From Candidatus Latescibacterota bacterium (lineage in GTDB: Bacteria; Latescibacterota; MWCZ01), in the NCBI GenBank assembly GCA_022706085.1, contig JAKJDF010000003.1, positions 128,813-192,812 on the forward strand: 64,000 nt of DNA. The letters are read 5' to 3'. The position numbers were made by a program, and so were the translations under genes. The notes below the pieces were generated by a model that was not told where the DNA came from, did not search any database, and saw nothing but the letters and a program-made list of their open reading frames with translations. Shown in pieces: positions 37,859-47,013 of this stretch (positions within the stretch are counted from its first letter, which is position 1; every line of letters starts with the position of its first letter).

Positions 37859-38818
37859 ATGTCAGTGTTCACTATCGGTATAGATCTCGGTGGCACCAAT
37901 GTCCGTGCTGGAGTGGTAACGGATGACGGACGCGTTATCTCGAGTTGCGGCCACCCGACAGAGGTCAGCAAAGGGCAGGAGCACTCCATACGCCAGATCG
38001 TTCGCACGGCGGAAGAGGCGGTGGAACGCGCGGGGATATCCAAGCAGGACATCTCAGCCGTCGGGATAGGGTCACCGGGGCCGTTGGATCCGTTCAATGG
38101 GCTGGTGCTTTCGCCCGTCAATTTCCCGACGTGGGGTACGGTCCCGCTCGCGCAGATACTGAGCGACGCGTTTCATGGCGTTCCAACGGCGCTCGACAAC
38201 GACGCAAACGTGGTGGCGTACGGTGAAAACTGGCTGGGGGCCGGGCGCGACACGGCCAACTTCCTCTGCATCACGTTGGGAACAGGTGTTGGCGGGGGAG
38301 TGGTGTGCGAAGGAAAGTTGCTTCACGGGTCGGACGGTAACGCCGCGGAAATCGGACACATCAGTATCGACTACAATGGGCCCCGGTGCAATTGCGGCGG
38401 CATCGGATGCCTGGAGTTGTACTGCAGCGCCACCGCAATCGCCCGACGAACTTGCGCCGCGATGGAGGCGGAAAACCCGAAAACGATGCTTTCGGGAAAT
38501 GAAGTGACCGCACAGACCATTGCGGATGCCGCCAATGCCGGCGACGAATTCGCCAGACGAATGTATGACGAAACCGGATTCTTCCTCGGCATGGGAATTG
38601 TGAGTGCGGTCGCCCTTTTCAATAGCGAAATTGTCGCCGTCGGCGGGGGCATGGCCCGCGCAGGGGACCTGATTTTCGAACCGGCGCGTCGGACCTTCCA
38701 TGAGTTCGGATTCCCGTCACTGAGAGGGCGGCTGCGCATCGAACCCATGCGCCTCGGGGATAACGCCGCCATCCTCGGGGCAGCACGCCTCGCCATGGAT
38801 GGAGGGATTCGCCGCTGA
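37859..38818 (+). CDS. ROK-family sugar kinase
   Basis: A 319-aa ROK kinase (glucokinase/N-acetylsugar kinase group). ATP-binding GIDLGGTNVRAGVV near 7-20, then LTLGTGVGGGVV, and the zinc motif CNCGGIGCLELYC at about 177-189 placing it in the zinc-binding ROK group. No N-terminal HTH, so it is an enzyme rather than a repressor. It starts 17 bp after the oxidoreductase; its stop TGA overlaps the putative CTG start of the next gene, indicating tight coupling. Confidence 0.92.
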   Translation: MSVFTIGIDLGGTNVRAGVVTDDGRVISSCGHPTEVSKGQEHSIRQIVRTAEEAVERAGISKQDISAVGIGSPGPLDPFNGLVLSPVNFPTWGTVPLAQILSDAFHGVPTALDNDANVVAYGENWLGAGRDTANFLCITLGTGVGGGVVCEGKLLHGSDGNAAEIGHISIDYNGPRCNCGGIGCLELYCSATAIARRTCAAMEAENPKTMLSGNEVTAQTIADAANAGDEFARRMYDETGFFLGMGIVSAVALFNSEIVAVGGGMARAGDLIFEPARRTFHEFGFPSLRGRLRIEPMRLGDNAAILGAARLAMDGGIRR

Positions 38819-39309
38819 AAAGAGGGGCGCTGGTTTGGTACGCGGCGCTTGCGCTCTCGTTCGCGTACGGTCCGCGTTCTTTTTCACAGGAATTGCGTGC
38901 CGACAGCGTCCGCAGTTCAGTCGACCGAACGCCCGCAGGAGCATTCAAACGCTCACTCCTCTTCCCCGGCTGGGGACAGCGCTACAACGGGAAACCATGG
39001 AAAGGGGCGGTGTACACAGGCATCGTGGCAGCTAGTGCTGCCATGGCCGCAAAGAACTGGAACACCGCACTCGGAACCACTACCGCCGGAAGTCTGTTCT
39101 GGAGCGGCTCCGCGTGGACAAGGGGGCGGAACAACTGGTTGATTCTTGGTGCCTTTGCCTACGCACTGGCCGGGGTTGATGCATACGTTGACGCGCATCT
39201 CAGCACGTTCGACGTCGGGCCGATTACCGCCCAACCCGTGATAAGTCAGGACCGAAGGAGCGTCCTGGTGGCATTCCGCGTTCCGCTCTCCCTTATCGAG
39301 CGACAGTGA
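38815..39309 (+). CDS. Secreted DUF5683-like membrane-associated protein, probable CTG start
   Basis: The open frame has no ATG, GTG or TTG at a sensible place: the first TTG (38893) removes the whole signal peptide. CTG at 38815, overlapping the upstream TGA, follows GGAGGG (38801-38806) at 8-bp spacing and gives MKRGALVWYAALALSFAYGP, a clean Sec signal peptide. The mature 140-odd residues contain AFKRSLLFPGWGQRYNGKPWKGAVYTG, the DUF5683-type opening, then two hydrophobic helices. It overlaps the next gene by GTGA. Role unknown; possibly envelope-associated. Confidence 0.7.
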   Translation: MKRGALVWYAALALSFAYGPRSFSQELRADSVRSSVDRTPAGAFKRSLLFPGWGQRYNGKPWKGAVYTGIVAASAAMAAKNWNTALGTTTAGSLFWSGSAWTRGRNNWLILGAFAYALAGVDAYVDAHLSTFDVGPITAQPVISQDRRSVLVAFRVPLSLIERQ

Positions 39310-40136
39310 AACCCGCGAATGGCAACCTCCGCATCACGCGGGTTGCATACCTGATGGCGGCGTTCTCCCTCTCTTCGCAGGCGAGCGCCGCGTTTGCCCC
39401 TGAAAATGCCTTCCTCGGTGAAGCCGTGCCCCTGCGTGCGGCGGACGGTCTCATTCCTTGGACTAGGCCCGCCGCGTTGCCCGGAAGCGATTGCCAGGGA
39501 ACGGTTTTGATGGGCCTGTGCCGACCTTTTGCGATCAACGAACTGGCTCTGGCATACGCGGGAGGGGGTTACTCCTCAGACCGTTGGGGAGTGTCGTGCT
39601 CACTGGATAGCTGGGGCTGGGAGGTCTACAGGGAATCACGAGCAACGTTCGCAATCGGCAGAAGGATGGGCGAAAGGTGGTTTCTGGGGACCTCTATCCG
39701 GACGAAATGGGTCCAGATCCAAAGCCTGCGATCGTCCGGTGCGGCGGACGTTACGTGTGACGTGTGCGCCGACCCGATCGTGGGCCTGCGCATTTATGGT
39801 CAGGTGCGGGGCGTCGCCCGCAAAAACTGGGGCGACGCATTTCTGAGCACGCCAGGTTCGGTTCTTTGCGCAGCTGATTGGAAAGTGGGACCTGTAGACC
39901 TCAGAGGCACCATCGTGAAGGGAACCGGCGGCAGTTATGCCACCGATGTCGGCGCGTCATTTCGCTTCTACCCGTGGTTGTCGTTCACACTCGCGCGAGC
40001 GTCCGGTCCGGCCGCCTACCTGTTCGGCGTCGAGATCGGGCGCTCGCACGCTGCCGGGTATTCACTGTCTCTGCATCCGGTTCTACCGGCGACACAGACG
40101 GTGCGATTCAGGGAAAACGTGTGCAGGCAGGATTAG
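39306..40136 (+). CDS. Secreted outer-membrane-like beta barrel protein, hypothetical
   Basis: A 276-aa protein with a signal peptide (about residues 1-28, ending QASAA) and then alternating amphipathic strands (WGVSCSLDSWGWEVYRESRATFAIGRRMGERWFLGTSIR), consistent with a small beta barrel of PorV/FadL or unclassified type. Three cysteines lie in the middle. GTG 39306 overlaps the previous stop. It converges with and overlaps by 4 bp the minus-strand lipoprotein gene. No family recognised. Confidence 0.7.
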   Translation: MKPANGNLRITRVAYLMAAFSLSSQASAAFAPENAFLGEAVPLRAADGLIPWTRPAALPGSDCQGTVLMGLCRPFAINELALAYAGGGYSSDRWGVSCSLDSWGWEVYRESRATFAIGRRMGERWFLGTSIRTKWVQIQSLRSSGAADVTCDVCADPIVGLRIYGQVRGVARKNWGDAFLSTPGSVLCAADWKVGPVDLRGTIVKGTGGSYATDVGASFRFYPWLSFTLARASGPAAYLFGVEIGRSHAAGYSLSLHPVLPATQTVRFRENVCRQD

Positions 40137-40516
40137 CGCCTTCTGTCGAGGTCCGAAAGGCGGACCGTCCACACGTACGTTTTGCCGCTACTCAGGCGAA
40201 TGCCCCTCTTCGTGTACGTGTCGCCGTCTTCGTCCTTGACACGTAGATCCCACGTCCCCGGGTCAATGTCCCATGTTTCGGACTGGCCGGGACGGAGAAC
40301 CTGGCTTGCGCCGAGTCGGTCGCTTCCCCAGCTGTCGTCTGAGGCCGGCGAGATATACACGTACCTGATCGTATAACTTCCCAGATCGTTGACGATCCGA
40401 ATCCGCGTGTTGCTGCCACCGAGACGGGCGGTTGTACCGATTTCCTGTTGGCCCCCGCCGCAGGCCGCTACCATCGCAGACAGTGCCAACGCCAACACCC
40501 ACACCAGACGTCGCAT
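40133..40516 (-). CDS. Small secreted lipoprotein, hypothetical
   Basis: A 127-aa lipoprotein with signal MRRLVWVLALALSAMVAAC (Cys19) and a strong GGGGAGGG before ATG 40516. The mature part is a small beta-sandwich-like module: IRIVNDLGSYTIRYVYISPASDDSWGSDRLG and GTWDLRVKDEDGDTYTKRGIRL. That pattern resembles carbohydrate- or calcium-binding jelly-roll domains but no family is certain. Its stop overlaps the convergent barrel gene by 4 bp. Confidence 0.75.
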   Translation of the reverse strand: MRRLVWVLALALSAMVAACGGGQQEIGTTARLGGSNTRIRIVNDLGSYTIRYVYISPASDDSWGSDRLGASQVLRPGQSETWDIDPGTWDLRVKDEDGDTYTKRGIRLSSGKTYVWTVRLSDLDRRR

Positions 40517-40745
40517 TCCGGACCCTCCCCTCTGTTCGCCGATCTCATCGGCATTGGTGCGAATTTGGCGCCGCGGGCAACACCGTGGTTCCGGAATCTG
40601 GCAGTGAGAGCCCGGGCGCAGGTGCAATCACTTACACAGACAAAGATACTGGCAACGCCGGCGATTGGATAGTGGTACCAGCCCGTGACGCTGTGTTTTT
40701 TTTCCGTGCACAACCTTCAGTCCTGATTGCGGCGATGGCTTTTGG

Positions 40746-42269
40746 TTACCCCTCGCCAAGCAGGGAATGGAGTTTCGCTTTCACCCACGCTCCCAGATGT
40801 TTCTCTTCCGCTTCCATGCCGAACCAGACAAGCAGGAGGCTGTAGATGGCGGAAAAAGCCACCGTCTCCACAACGTCCGACATGATCCCGTCAACGTTCC
40901 GCAGAGGAAGGAGATGTGCAACTGCGAGGCCAAGTGCACACGCACCCACGGGCTTGAGCAGAGCCCGGCTCCATGGGTGGACACCGGCCTTCTTCCGCGC
41001 CTGTCGCACCTGCAGAAGAACTATCAACATGGTTGCGCCGGCGGTGCCAAGCGCGGCACCTGTCAGGCCCCAGACCTGGATGGCCGCGTAGTCGAAAACC
41101 CCGATCATCGCGAGAAGAAGCGCCATGTCGCCCAGCATCAGCGCAGGGCGTCCCACCATCAGGAGCACGGTTTCGGAGAGGCCGAACGTCCCGCTCACGA
41201 TCTGCCCGAAAAAGAGGATTGCCAGCGCGGTGCCGCCGGCCTTGAAGTCTTTTCCGTAGATCGAAAGCACCGAGTCTCCCGCGATCTGCGCAACCCCGAA
41301 AAGGCCGAGATTGACGAGCAGGGCCCACCGTGTGGCGTTTGCGTAGGTGCGGTGCAAACGTTCACGGTCCGCGGTGTGATGCTGTTCGGCAACAAGGGGC
41401 GCCATAATGGGCTCAAGCGCCTGTCGGGCGTGTTTCGAAAACACGACAAGCTCGAGAACTATCCCGTACACGCCCACTGCTTTCGCGTCGAGAAGATGGC
41501 CGACGAGAAACAGGTCAATTCTCGCGACGCCCTGCGCAATCACGTCTTTTGCTGCGACCGGAGTGGCAAAATGGAAGACCCCTGCGAGATGCGAGGGCCG
41601 ACGAAGCGCCGCAAACAGCGTGCGCAGCGGAAACTGAGTTCCGTAGAAATACGCGCAGAAAAACGCCGAAATCCAGAAAGCCGAGGTTTGAGCTACGACC
41701 AATCCCGTCACGCCCGTTTTTGCAGCCCATGCCACCAGCGTACCCAGCAGGAGAACAAAGGGCTCAACGAACGATCTCGCGATGATTTCGAACCGCATTA
41801 TCTTCTTCGCGCGGGTCGCCGCGAGGAAAACGGAAGTGAGTGCAAACGCCGGCAAAGCGAAGACGAAAAGAGGCAGGACTTCGACCAGTCGTGGTTCGTG
41901 CAGAACCGTATTCGCGATGAAAGGCGCTCCAAAATACAGCGCCAGGCTGCCAACCAGCGAGGTTGCGCCGACCAGGACCAGGCTCGAAGCGATCGTCTGA
42001 GCAATTCGTGTGTCGTCGCGCGATATGAGCAAGGGACCCAGCTTGTACACAATCGTCGGCTCAATGCCATAGCTGACAAACCGGCGCAGAAATTCCGTGG
42101 TAGCCCAGGCGAGAACGTATAAACCCAGTGCTTCCGCGCCGAAAAGCCACACGATGAGCATGAGGGAGAATGCGCGGGAAAGGCGGCCGATGTTGCCGAG
42201 GAGGTTCACAATCGCGCCGCGTGCAAGCAGGGCGGCGTCACTTCTGTGGGTGCGTGCCGCGGGTGACAT
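40746..42269 (-). CDS. Wzx-type polysaccharide flippase
   Basis: A 507-aa multi-pass inner-membrane protein of the MATE/Wzx polysaccharide exporter superfamily. About 12-14 hydrophobic helices, for example AFSLMLIVWLFGAEALGLYVLAW and KTGVTGLVVAQTSAFWISAFFCAYFY. It is last in a five-gene minus-strand operon and starts at 42269, abutting the stop of the GT4 gene. Likely function: flipping a lipid-linked glycan, or the product of the preceding enzyme, to the periplasm. Substrate inferred only. Confidence 0.85.
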   Translation of the reverse strand: MSPAARTHRSDAALLARGAIVNLLGNIGRLSRAFSLMLIVWLFGAEALGLYVLAWATTEFLRRFVSYGIEPTIVYKLGPLLISRDDTRIAQTIASSLVLVGATSLVGSLALYFGAPFIANTVLHEPRLVEVLPLFVFALPAFALTSVFLAATRAKKIMRFEIIARSFVEPFVLLLGTLVAWAAKTGVTGLVVAQTSAFWISAFFCAYFYGTQFPLRTLFAALRRPSHLAGVFHFATPVAAKDVIAQGVARIDLFLVGHLLDAKAVGVYGIVLELVVFSKHARQALEPIMAPLVAEQHHTADRERLHRTYANATRWALLVNLGLFGVAQIAGDSVLSIYGKDFKAGGTALAILFFGQIVSGTFGLSETVLLMVGRPALMLGDMALLLAMIGVFDYAAIQVWGLTGAALGTAGATMLIVLLQVRQARKKAGVHPWSRALLKPVGACALGLAVAHLLPLRNVDGIMSDVVETVAFSAIYSLLLVWFGMEAEEKHLGAWVKAKLHSLLGEG

Positions 42270-43442
42270 CTATGCCTGAACACCGGCGGCAGGCGCAAGA
42301 ACCTGCCGCACAGGGAGGATTTCGGGAAGAGATTGGCCCATCACCAGGTTGTATACGTGCCGCGTCCTTCTTGCGGTCTCTTCCCAGGTGAAGCCGGCGG
42401 CGCGTTCCCGCCCTTTCCGTACCATGGACTCCCGCAGGGGGAGGTCTCGATAGAGAGTTTCCATCGCGCGGGCGATATCCCAAGGGTCGTACGGGTCGAC
42501 GAATAAGGCCGCGTCTCCCGCCGTTTCCGGCAGAACGCCCCGGTCACTGGTGATCACCGGGCAGCCGACCGCCTGAGCTTCCAGAACGGGCATGCCGAAA
42601 CCTTCGACGAGCGAGGGAAAAACAAGCGCAACCGCTTTCTGGAGGGCGTCAAGTAGCTCTTCGTCCGGCACGTTTCCGTAGAAGTCCACCTTCTGCGTAA
42701 GGCCGAGGGAATCAACCTGGCTGCGCAACTCGCGGTACCCTTCTCCCCTTCCGACAATGCGGAGCTTGACTTCCGGAACCTTCTGGACGAGCAACGCCAT
42801 CACACCGACTATCCGGGCCACGTTCTTGTTCGGTTTGCTGTTTCCGACAACCAGGAAAAAGGGAGCTTCCGTTGTGGCAAAGCCGGAAACATGCCGTCTT
42901 GCCGCTTGGTGAAACCGTTCATCCACCCCGTGAGGAATGACGGACATCTCCGGAACTCGCGGGGCCATACGGTCCCGTGCCCTCTGGGCGGTGTACTCGG
43001 AAATTGCGACGATGTGATTCGCACGCCGCAGCGCGTAATTGAGGGCGACGCTTGCGTACGCCTGAATCAACCGCCCCTTCCACCGGTTCGGGTAGGCGAG
43101 ATCAGGGTGATCGAGCCAGATGAAGTCATGAAGGGTGAGAACGGTACGTCCCCGAATACCGAAGGGGAGAAAATGATGCAGAGAATGAAAAATGTCCGCG
43201 TCCAGCGCCGCGATCTTCGTTGCGCCCCCGAGAACATTTCCGAGCGTGTCCGGGCGGCCGCCGAACCGCACTATCCGAAAATTGGCCTGTTCGACCGGCT
43301 GACATTCGTAGTCCTTTGCCAGTATGACCACGTACTCCGTCGTACGATCTATTGCGGCAAGACCACGAATCAATTGCTCCGCGTAACGCCCCAGGCCTGT
43401 CACGGTTTTGCGAAGACAACGGGCATCGAGGCAGACGCGCAT
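42270..43442 (-). CDS. GT4-family glycosyltransferase
   Basis: A 390-aa GT-B fold retaining glycosyltransferase. Opening MRVCLDARCLRKTVTGLGRYAEQLI, middle DIFHSLHHFLPFGIRG and HNIVAISEYTAQ-type helix (here NHIVAISEY), then VVGNSKPNKNVARIV and the nucleotide-sugar E-x7-E motif PSLVEGFGMPVLEAQAVGCPV. It acts on a nucleotide sugar (GDP- or UDP-hexose class). It follows the fused transferase by 9 bp and abuts the flippase. Confidence 0.92.
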   Translation of the reverse strand: MRVCLDARCLRKTVTGLGRYAEQLIRGLAAIDRTTEYVVILAKDYECQPVEQANFRIVRFGGRPDTLGNVLGGATKIAALDADIFHSLHHFLPFGIRGRTVLTLHDFIWLDHPDLAYPNRWKGRLIQAYASVALNYALRRANHIVAISEYTAQRARDRMAPRVPEMSVIPHGVDERFHQAARRHVSGFATTEAPFFLVVGNSKPNKNVARIVGVMALLVQKVPEVKLRIVGRGEGYRELRSQVDSLGLTQKVDFYGNVPDEELLDALQKAVALVFPSLVEGFGMPVLEAQAVGCPVITSDRGVLPETAGDAALFVDPYDPWDIARAMETLYRDLPLRESMVRKGRERAAGFTWEETARRTRHVYNLVMGQSLPEILPVRQVLAPAAGVQA

Positions 43443-43451
43443 GCAAACCTT

Positions 43452-44882
43452 TCAGTCCTTTGCAATTGCCGGGGCAGGCGCAAGCTGACGCTGAACGTGC
43501 GGGCTGGTGATGTGAATAACCCCGAACATGAAGCCTACCGACCCCAGAACCCACAGCGAGAATATGGCGGAAGGCAGATTCGCCAGCGCCAGAAGACAGC
43601 AACCGAAGGCGAAAATGTCGCGGCGGATAAGTGGAAGCAGTTGCTCGTAAATCCAGAATATCCGAGCTGTTGTCGGGTCCACGCGGCTGCGGTCAGGAAT
43701 CTTGAAATCAAGCAGACTGCCTTTGCCCATCGCGTGGATTCGCTGGTACACAACGAAGAGCCCGGTCAGAATGGCCGCGATGGCCAGAAAACCGAGCCAA
43801 AGGGTCATGGACGTAGGCTCTCGGCGGTACTGACCGATCGCCAGCCCCACGAGGAGAGCAACGTACGAAATGTTGTCCGTAACCGTGTCCATCCATTGGC
43901 CGTTTTTCGATTGCTGGAATTTCAGCCGCGCTACCTCGCCATCGCATCCGTCGAGGATCGAGCCGACCTGCAGGAGGATTCCTCCGAGAGCCAGGACCGG
44001 ATACGATGTGCTCGCAAAAAGCAATCCACCGCACGCGGCGAGCAGCAGGTTGAACACGGAGATCTGGTTTGGAGTAACCCGCGTTCTTGTAAGGAGCAGA
44101 CTCAACGGAATGGAAATCCTCCTGTTAATCAATCTGCTCACGGGGCCATCCGTCGGTTTGCGCAGGGCATCTCCCAGGCGGCGTTCTGCTTCCCGCCGCA
44201 TTTCGGGGGTGTCCACATCCTGCCACAACGCGTCGCCGATGTCAAACGTTCGCATTCGGTCTTCCGCGGCAATGCGACGTATCGCGTCGGAAAGACTGCC
44301 GTCACTCTCGTCCCGTACGGCGCGAAGAGCGTCAAAGAGCTCGGGAGTGCACAGGAACATCCCGGTATCGATGGCATTAAAGTCTGGAAGCTGTTTGCCG
44401 ATGGCGCGCAGCCTTCCGTTGTCGTCCACCACCTTCGTCGCGTCATCGAGGTCAAAGACCCGGTCAATCTTGCGATCAATTGCCAGGATTACCTCGTTTA
44501 GGCCAACTGGCGTCCTCAACAGACGGCGAAGCGTGGCCACTTCGAAAATGTGGTCTGCCATGAGCAACACAAACGGCCCGTCCACCGCTTTTTCAGCGGC
44601 AAGCGCAGAGGTGCCGTTCGAGCGCGTCTTGAACTCCGGGTTGTGAACCCATGTGACGCTCGCCGTAATGGCGGGCTGATTCTCAATGGCAGCCCGGAGT
44701 TTTTCCGCCTGAAAACCGGTCACAACTACGAATTTCCGTATCCCGGCCTCCTGCGCGGCGCGCATGACCCGAACGATAATCGGCACGCCGGCCAGCGGAA
44801 CCAGCGGTTTCGGGAGACCCGCGGAAACACCCCGAAGTCGACTTCCATTACCTGCCGCGAGTATCACGGCTGTTTCAATCAT
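43452..44882 (-). CDS. Fused nucleotidyltransferase / CDP-alcohol phosphatidyltransferase (IPCT-DIPPS-like)
   Basis: A 476-aa bifunctional protein. Residues 1-240 are a nucleotidyltransferase with ILAAGNGSRLRG (7-18), PKPLVPLAGVP and LMADHIF. Residues about 250-470 are a multi-pass CDP-alcohol phosphatidyltransferase with the full motif D311-x2-D314-G315-x2-A318-R319-x8-G328-x3-D332-x3-D336. This architecture is that of CTP:inositol-1-phosphate cytidylyltransferase fused to di-myo-inositol phosphate synthase, and related phosphatidylinositol-type enzymes. The polar alcohol is not proven. It overlaps the kinase gene (ATGA) and precedes GT4 and flippase. Confidence 0.85.
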   Translation of the reverse strand: MIETAVILAAGNGSRLRGVSAGLPKPLVPLAGVPIIVRVMRAAQEAGIRKFVVVTGFQAEKLRAAIENQPAITASVTWVHNPEFKTRSNGTSALAAEKAVDGPFVLLMADHIFEVATLRRLLRTPVGLNEVILAIDRKIDRVFDLDDATKVVDDNGRLRAIGKQLPDFNAIDTGMFLCTPELFDALRAVRDESDGSLSDAIRRIAAEDRMRTFDIGDALWQDVDTPEMRREAERRLGDALRKPTDGPVSRLINRRISIPLSLLLTRTRVTPNQISVFNLLLAACGGLLFASTSYPVLALGGILLQVGSILDGCDGEVARLKFQQSKNGQWMDTVTDNISYVALLVGLAIGQYRREPTSMTLWLGFLAIAAILTGLFVVYQRIHAMGKGSLLDFKIPDRSRVDPTTARIFWIYEQLLPLIRRDIFAFGCCLLALANLPSAIFSLWVLGSVGFMFGVIHITSPHVQRQLAPAPAIAKD

Positions 44883-46345
44883 GAACGAATCCCTTCAGTC
44901 ATCGAGACTTCTGTCATATCCGGTCGCGCTTTCCCGGCTTGTGACGCGAGCGGCAACGTCACGGTAAAGACGCTGCCCTCGCCTGGTTTGCTGGTAACCT
45001 GAATCGTGCCTTTGTGCACGTCCGCTATCTGCGCTACGAGCGCCAATCCGAGGCCGCTTCCGCCCTCCGTATGGTTCCGTGCGCTGTCCCCGCGATAAAA
45101 ACGGTCGAAGATTTTTCCCAGTTCGGCTTCGTCGATGCCGACGCCGGTGTCCTTTACGGAAAGACGTGCGCTTGATCCGTTTCTGGACAGGCTGAGCTCC
45201 ACCGTCCCGCCTGCGGGCGTGTATTTGACCGCATTATCAACAAGGTTGAACGCCAGTTGATGCAGCAAAACCGCGTCACCCCAGACTGAGGCGTTTTCAA
45301 CGGTATGTGCCGAAAATGTGACACCTTTTGCGCGGGCGAGGGCAAGTCCTTCCTCGCTCACGTCCTCGACAATCGGCGCAAGCGGCGTCTCCACGAAGTG
45401 GGGTCGCTCCTGACCGGTTTCAAGCCGCGCAAGCATCAGGAGATTCTTCACGAGCTTCGACATGCGCTGTGCCTCATCCAACGCCACCTCAAGCGCCAGT
45501 TGCATCTCTTCCCTCGTGGCGCCCTCGCGCAATGCAACCTCAGCCTCGCCCTGAATGATCGTCAAGGGCGTCCGCAATTCGTGTGAGACGTCGGCACTGA
45601 ATCTGCTTACCTGCCGAAAGTTCAGTTCGAGGCGCTCCAGAAGCTCATTCAGCGTGTTGATCAGTCGTCCCAGTTCGTCATCCACATCCCTCGGCGCGAT
45701 TCGCTCATTCAGGTTCGCCGCGCGTATCCGCTGAGCGGTTCTGATCACGCCGTCGATGGGCCGAAGTGCTCGTCTGGCGAGCCACCAGCCTGCCACGGCC
45801 GAAATGCCGATCGCAGCGGGCAGGATAATCGCAAGCGCCAGTTGGTTCTTTTTTCTCGCGCGGTCGAGATCGTGCAGGGAAAGCGCAACCTGTCCCCACG
45901 CGGCGTCGCTTCCATTGTACTCGGGCAACGGAAACGTGATCATGCGAATGGGTTCCCCGTGCAGACGCATGTCGGGGGAAATCACCATGCCACGACCACG
46001 GTCTCGCAACGCGGCGGAGTCTATCGGAAGTGGATACTGCCCCAGATTGGCGGAACGATAGAGAACCTCTCCGGACGACGAAAGAATCTGCACATATCGC
46101 GGCGGCCACGGGGGCGGATTCAGCACCGTGCTGTTCTCCCCGAACGGTTCGGCATCTGGTTTCGAACGAAGCACGCCCACTTCACTTATCACGGTAAATG
46201 CGGCCTGCCGCAACGAATTGTCTATGCTGGCCGAAATGCGGTTGTACGCAACCTGTTCGACGGCGACACCCATGACGAGCAGGGTTACCGCCATAACCGT
46301 TGAATACCAGAACGTCAATTCGAATCGCAGACTTCGGCTTTTCAC
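44879..46345 (-). CDS. Sensor histidine kinase, CusS/heavy-metal-type architecture
   Basis: A 488-aa inner-membrane kinase. One membrane helix near 14-32 and another near 170-190 bracket a periplasmic sensor domain of about 140 residues; HAMP follows. DHp site: FSADVSHELRTPLTIIQGEAE (phospho-accepting His). ATP domain: NLVDNAVKYTPAG, DTGVGIDEAELGKIFDRFYRGD and GGSGLGLALVAQI. GTG 46345 overlaps the response-regulator stop (GTGA); its own stop overlaps the next gene (ATGA). Signal unknown. Confidence 0.93.
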   Translation of the reverse strand: MKSRSLRFELTFWYSTVMAVTLLVMGVAVEQVAYNRISASIDNSLRQAAFTVISEVGVLRSKPDAEPFGENSTVLNPPPWPPRYVQILSSSGEVLYRSANLGQYPLPIDSAALRDRGRGMVISPDMRLHGEPIRMITFPLPEYNGSDAAWGQVALSLHDLDRARKKNQLALAIILPAAIGISAVAGWWLARRALRPIDGVIRTAQRIRAANLNERIAPRDVDDELGRLINTLNELLERLELNFRQVSRFSADVSHELRTPLTIIQGEAEVALREGATREEMQLALEVALDEAQRMSKLVKNLLMLARLETGQERPHFVETPLAPIVEDVSEEGLALARAKGVTFSAHTVENASVWGDAVLLHQLAFNLVDNAVKYTPAGGTVELSLSRNGSSARLSVKDTGVGIDEAELGKIFDRFYRGDSARNHTEGGSGLGLALVAQIADVHKGTIQVTSKPGEGSVFTVTLPLASQAGKARPDMTEVSMTEGIRS

Positions 46346-47013
46346 TGTGCTGGCCTCAACGTGTACCCGACTCCGCGGATTGTCTGGATTATGCGCCCTT
46401 CCGCATCGTTCAATTTCCGCCGCAGCCTGTTGATGTATACATCAACAAGGTTCGTGTCGGTATCGAACTGATACTGCCACACGTGCTCGATTATCATGGT
46501 CCGTGTCAGTACGCGGCCCGGGTACCTCATGAAGTACTCCAGAACGGCGTATTCCTTCGGTGTCATTTCTATCACTGTATCGCCGCGTCTCACGACGTGG
46601 CTGACGGGATCCACCGTGATATCGCCTAGGCGAAGATGCGCGCTTGCCTCGCCGGTTCCCCTCCGCAGAAGCGCCCGGAGCCGTGCTTCCAGTTCAGCGA
46701 ACGAGAACGGTTTCGTCAGATAGTCGTCTGCCCCGGCATCCAGACCGCGAACCTTGTCCTCGGTCGTGTCGCGCGCGGTCAGCATCAGAACCGGCATCTT
46801 CTGCCCTTGCTGCCTCAAGGATTCCAGTACGCCGAACCCGTCCATCCGGGGCAACATGACGTCCAATACGATGACGTCATACGCGGTGGAGGCGACCTGC
46901 GACACTGCTTCGATGCCGTCGGCCACGAGATCTACCACGTACCCGCTTTCCGTCAGGCCCTTTTGAATGAAATGGGCGATTCGGGAATCGTCTTCCACGA
47001 GGAGTACGCGCAC
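46342..47013 (-). CDS. OmpR/PhoB-family response regulator
   Basis: A 223-aa regulator. Receiver: EDD acidic pocket and phospho-accepting Asp51 in VIVLDVMLPRMDG; LTARDTTEDKVRGLDAGADDYLTKPF supplies the Thr/Lys. C-terminal winged helix ends with RVLTRTMIIEHVWQYQFDTDTNLVDVYINRLRRKL. GTG 47013 is supported by GAAAGGGGAG; a longer upstream frame is unlikely. It is the first gene of a five-gene operon with the sensor kinase and lipid/glycan genes, so it presumably controls its own operon. Confidence 0.94.
   Translation of the reverse strand: MRVLLVEDDSRIAHFIQKGLTESGYVVDLVADGIEAVSQVASTAYDVIVLDVMLPRMDGFGVLESLRQQGQKMPVLMLTARDTTEDKVRGLDAGADDYLTKPFSFAELEARLRALLRRGTGEASAHLRLGDITVDPVSHVVRRGDTVIEMTPKEYAVLEYFMRYPGRVLTRTMIIEHVWQYQFDTDTNLVDVYINRLRRKLNDAEGRIIQTIRGVGYTLRPAQ

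Noticed and set aside
40767-42122. A 451-codon plus-strand frame antisense to the flippase
   Set aside because: Highly charged, repetitive composition and no hydrophobic segments, versus a coherent multi-pass protein on the minus strand.
42891-44501. A 536-codon plus-strand open frame antisense to the GT4 and fused-transferase genes
   Set aside because: The minus-strand proteins carry complete family motifs; the plus frame is Arg/Gln/Pro-rich with no motif, a shadow of GC-rich codons.
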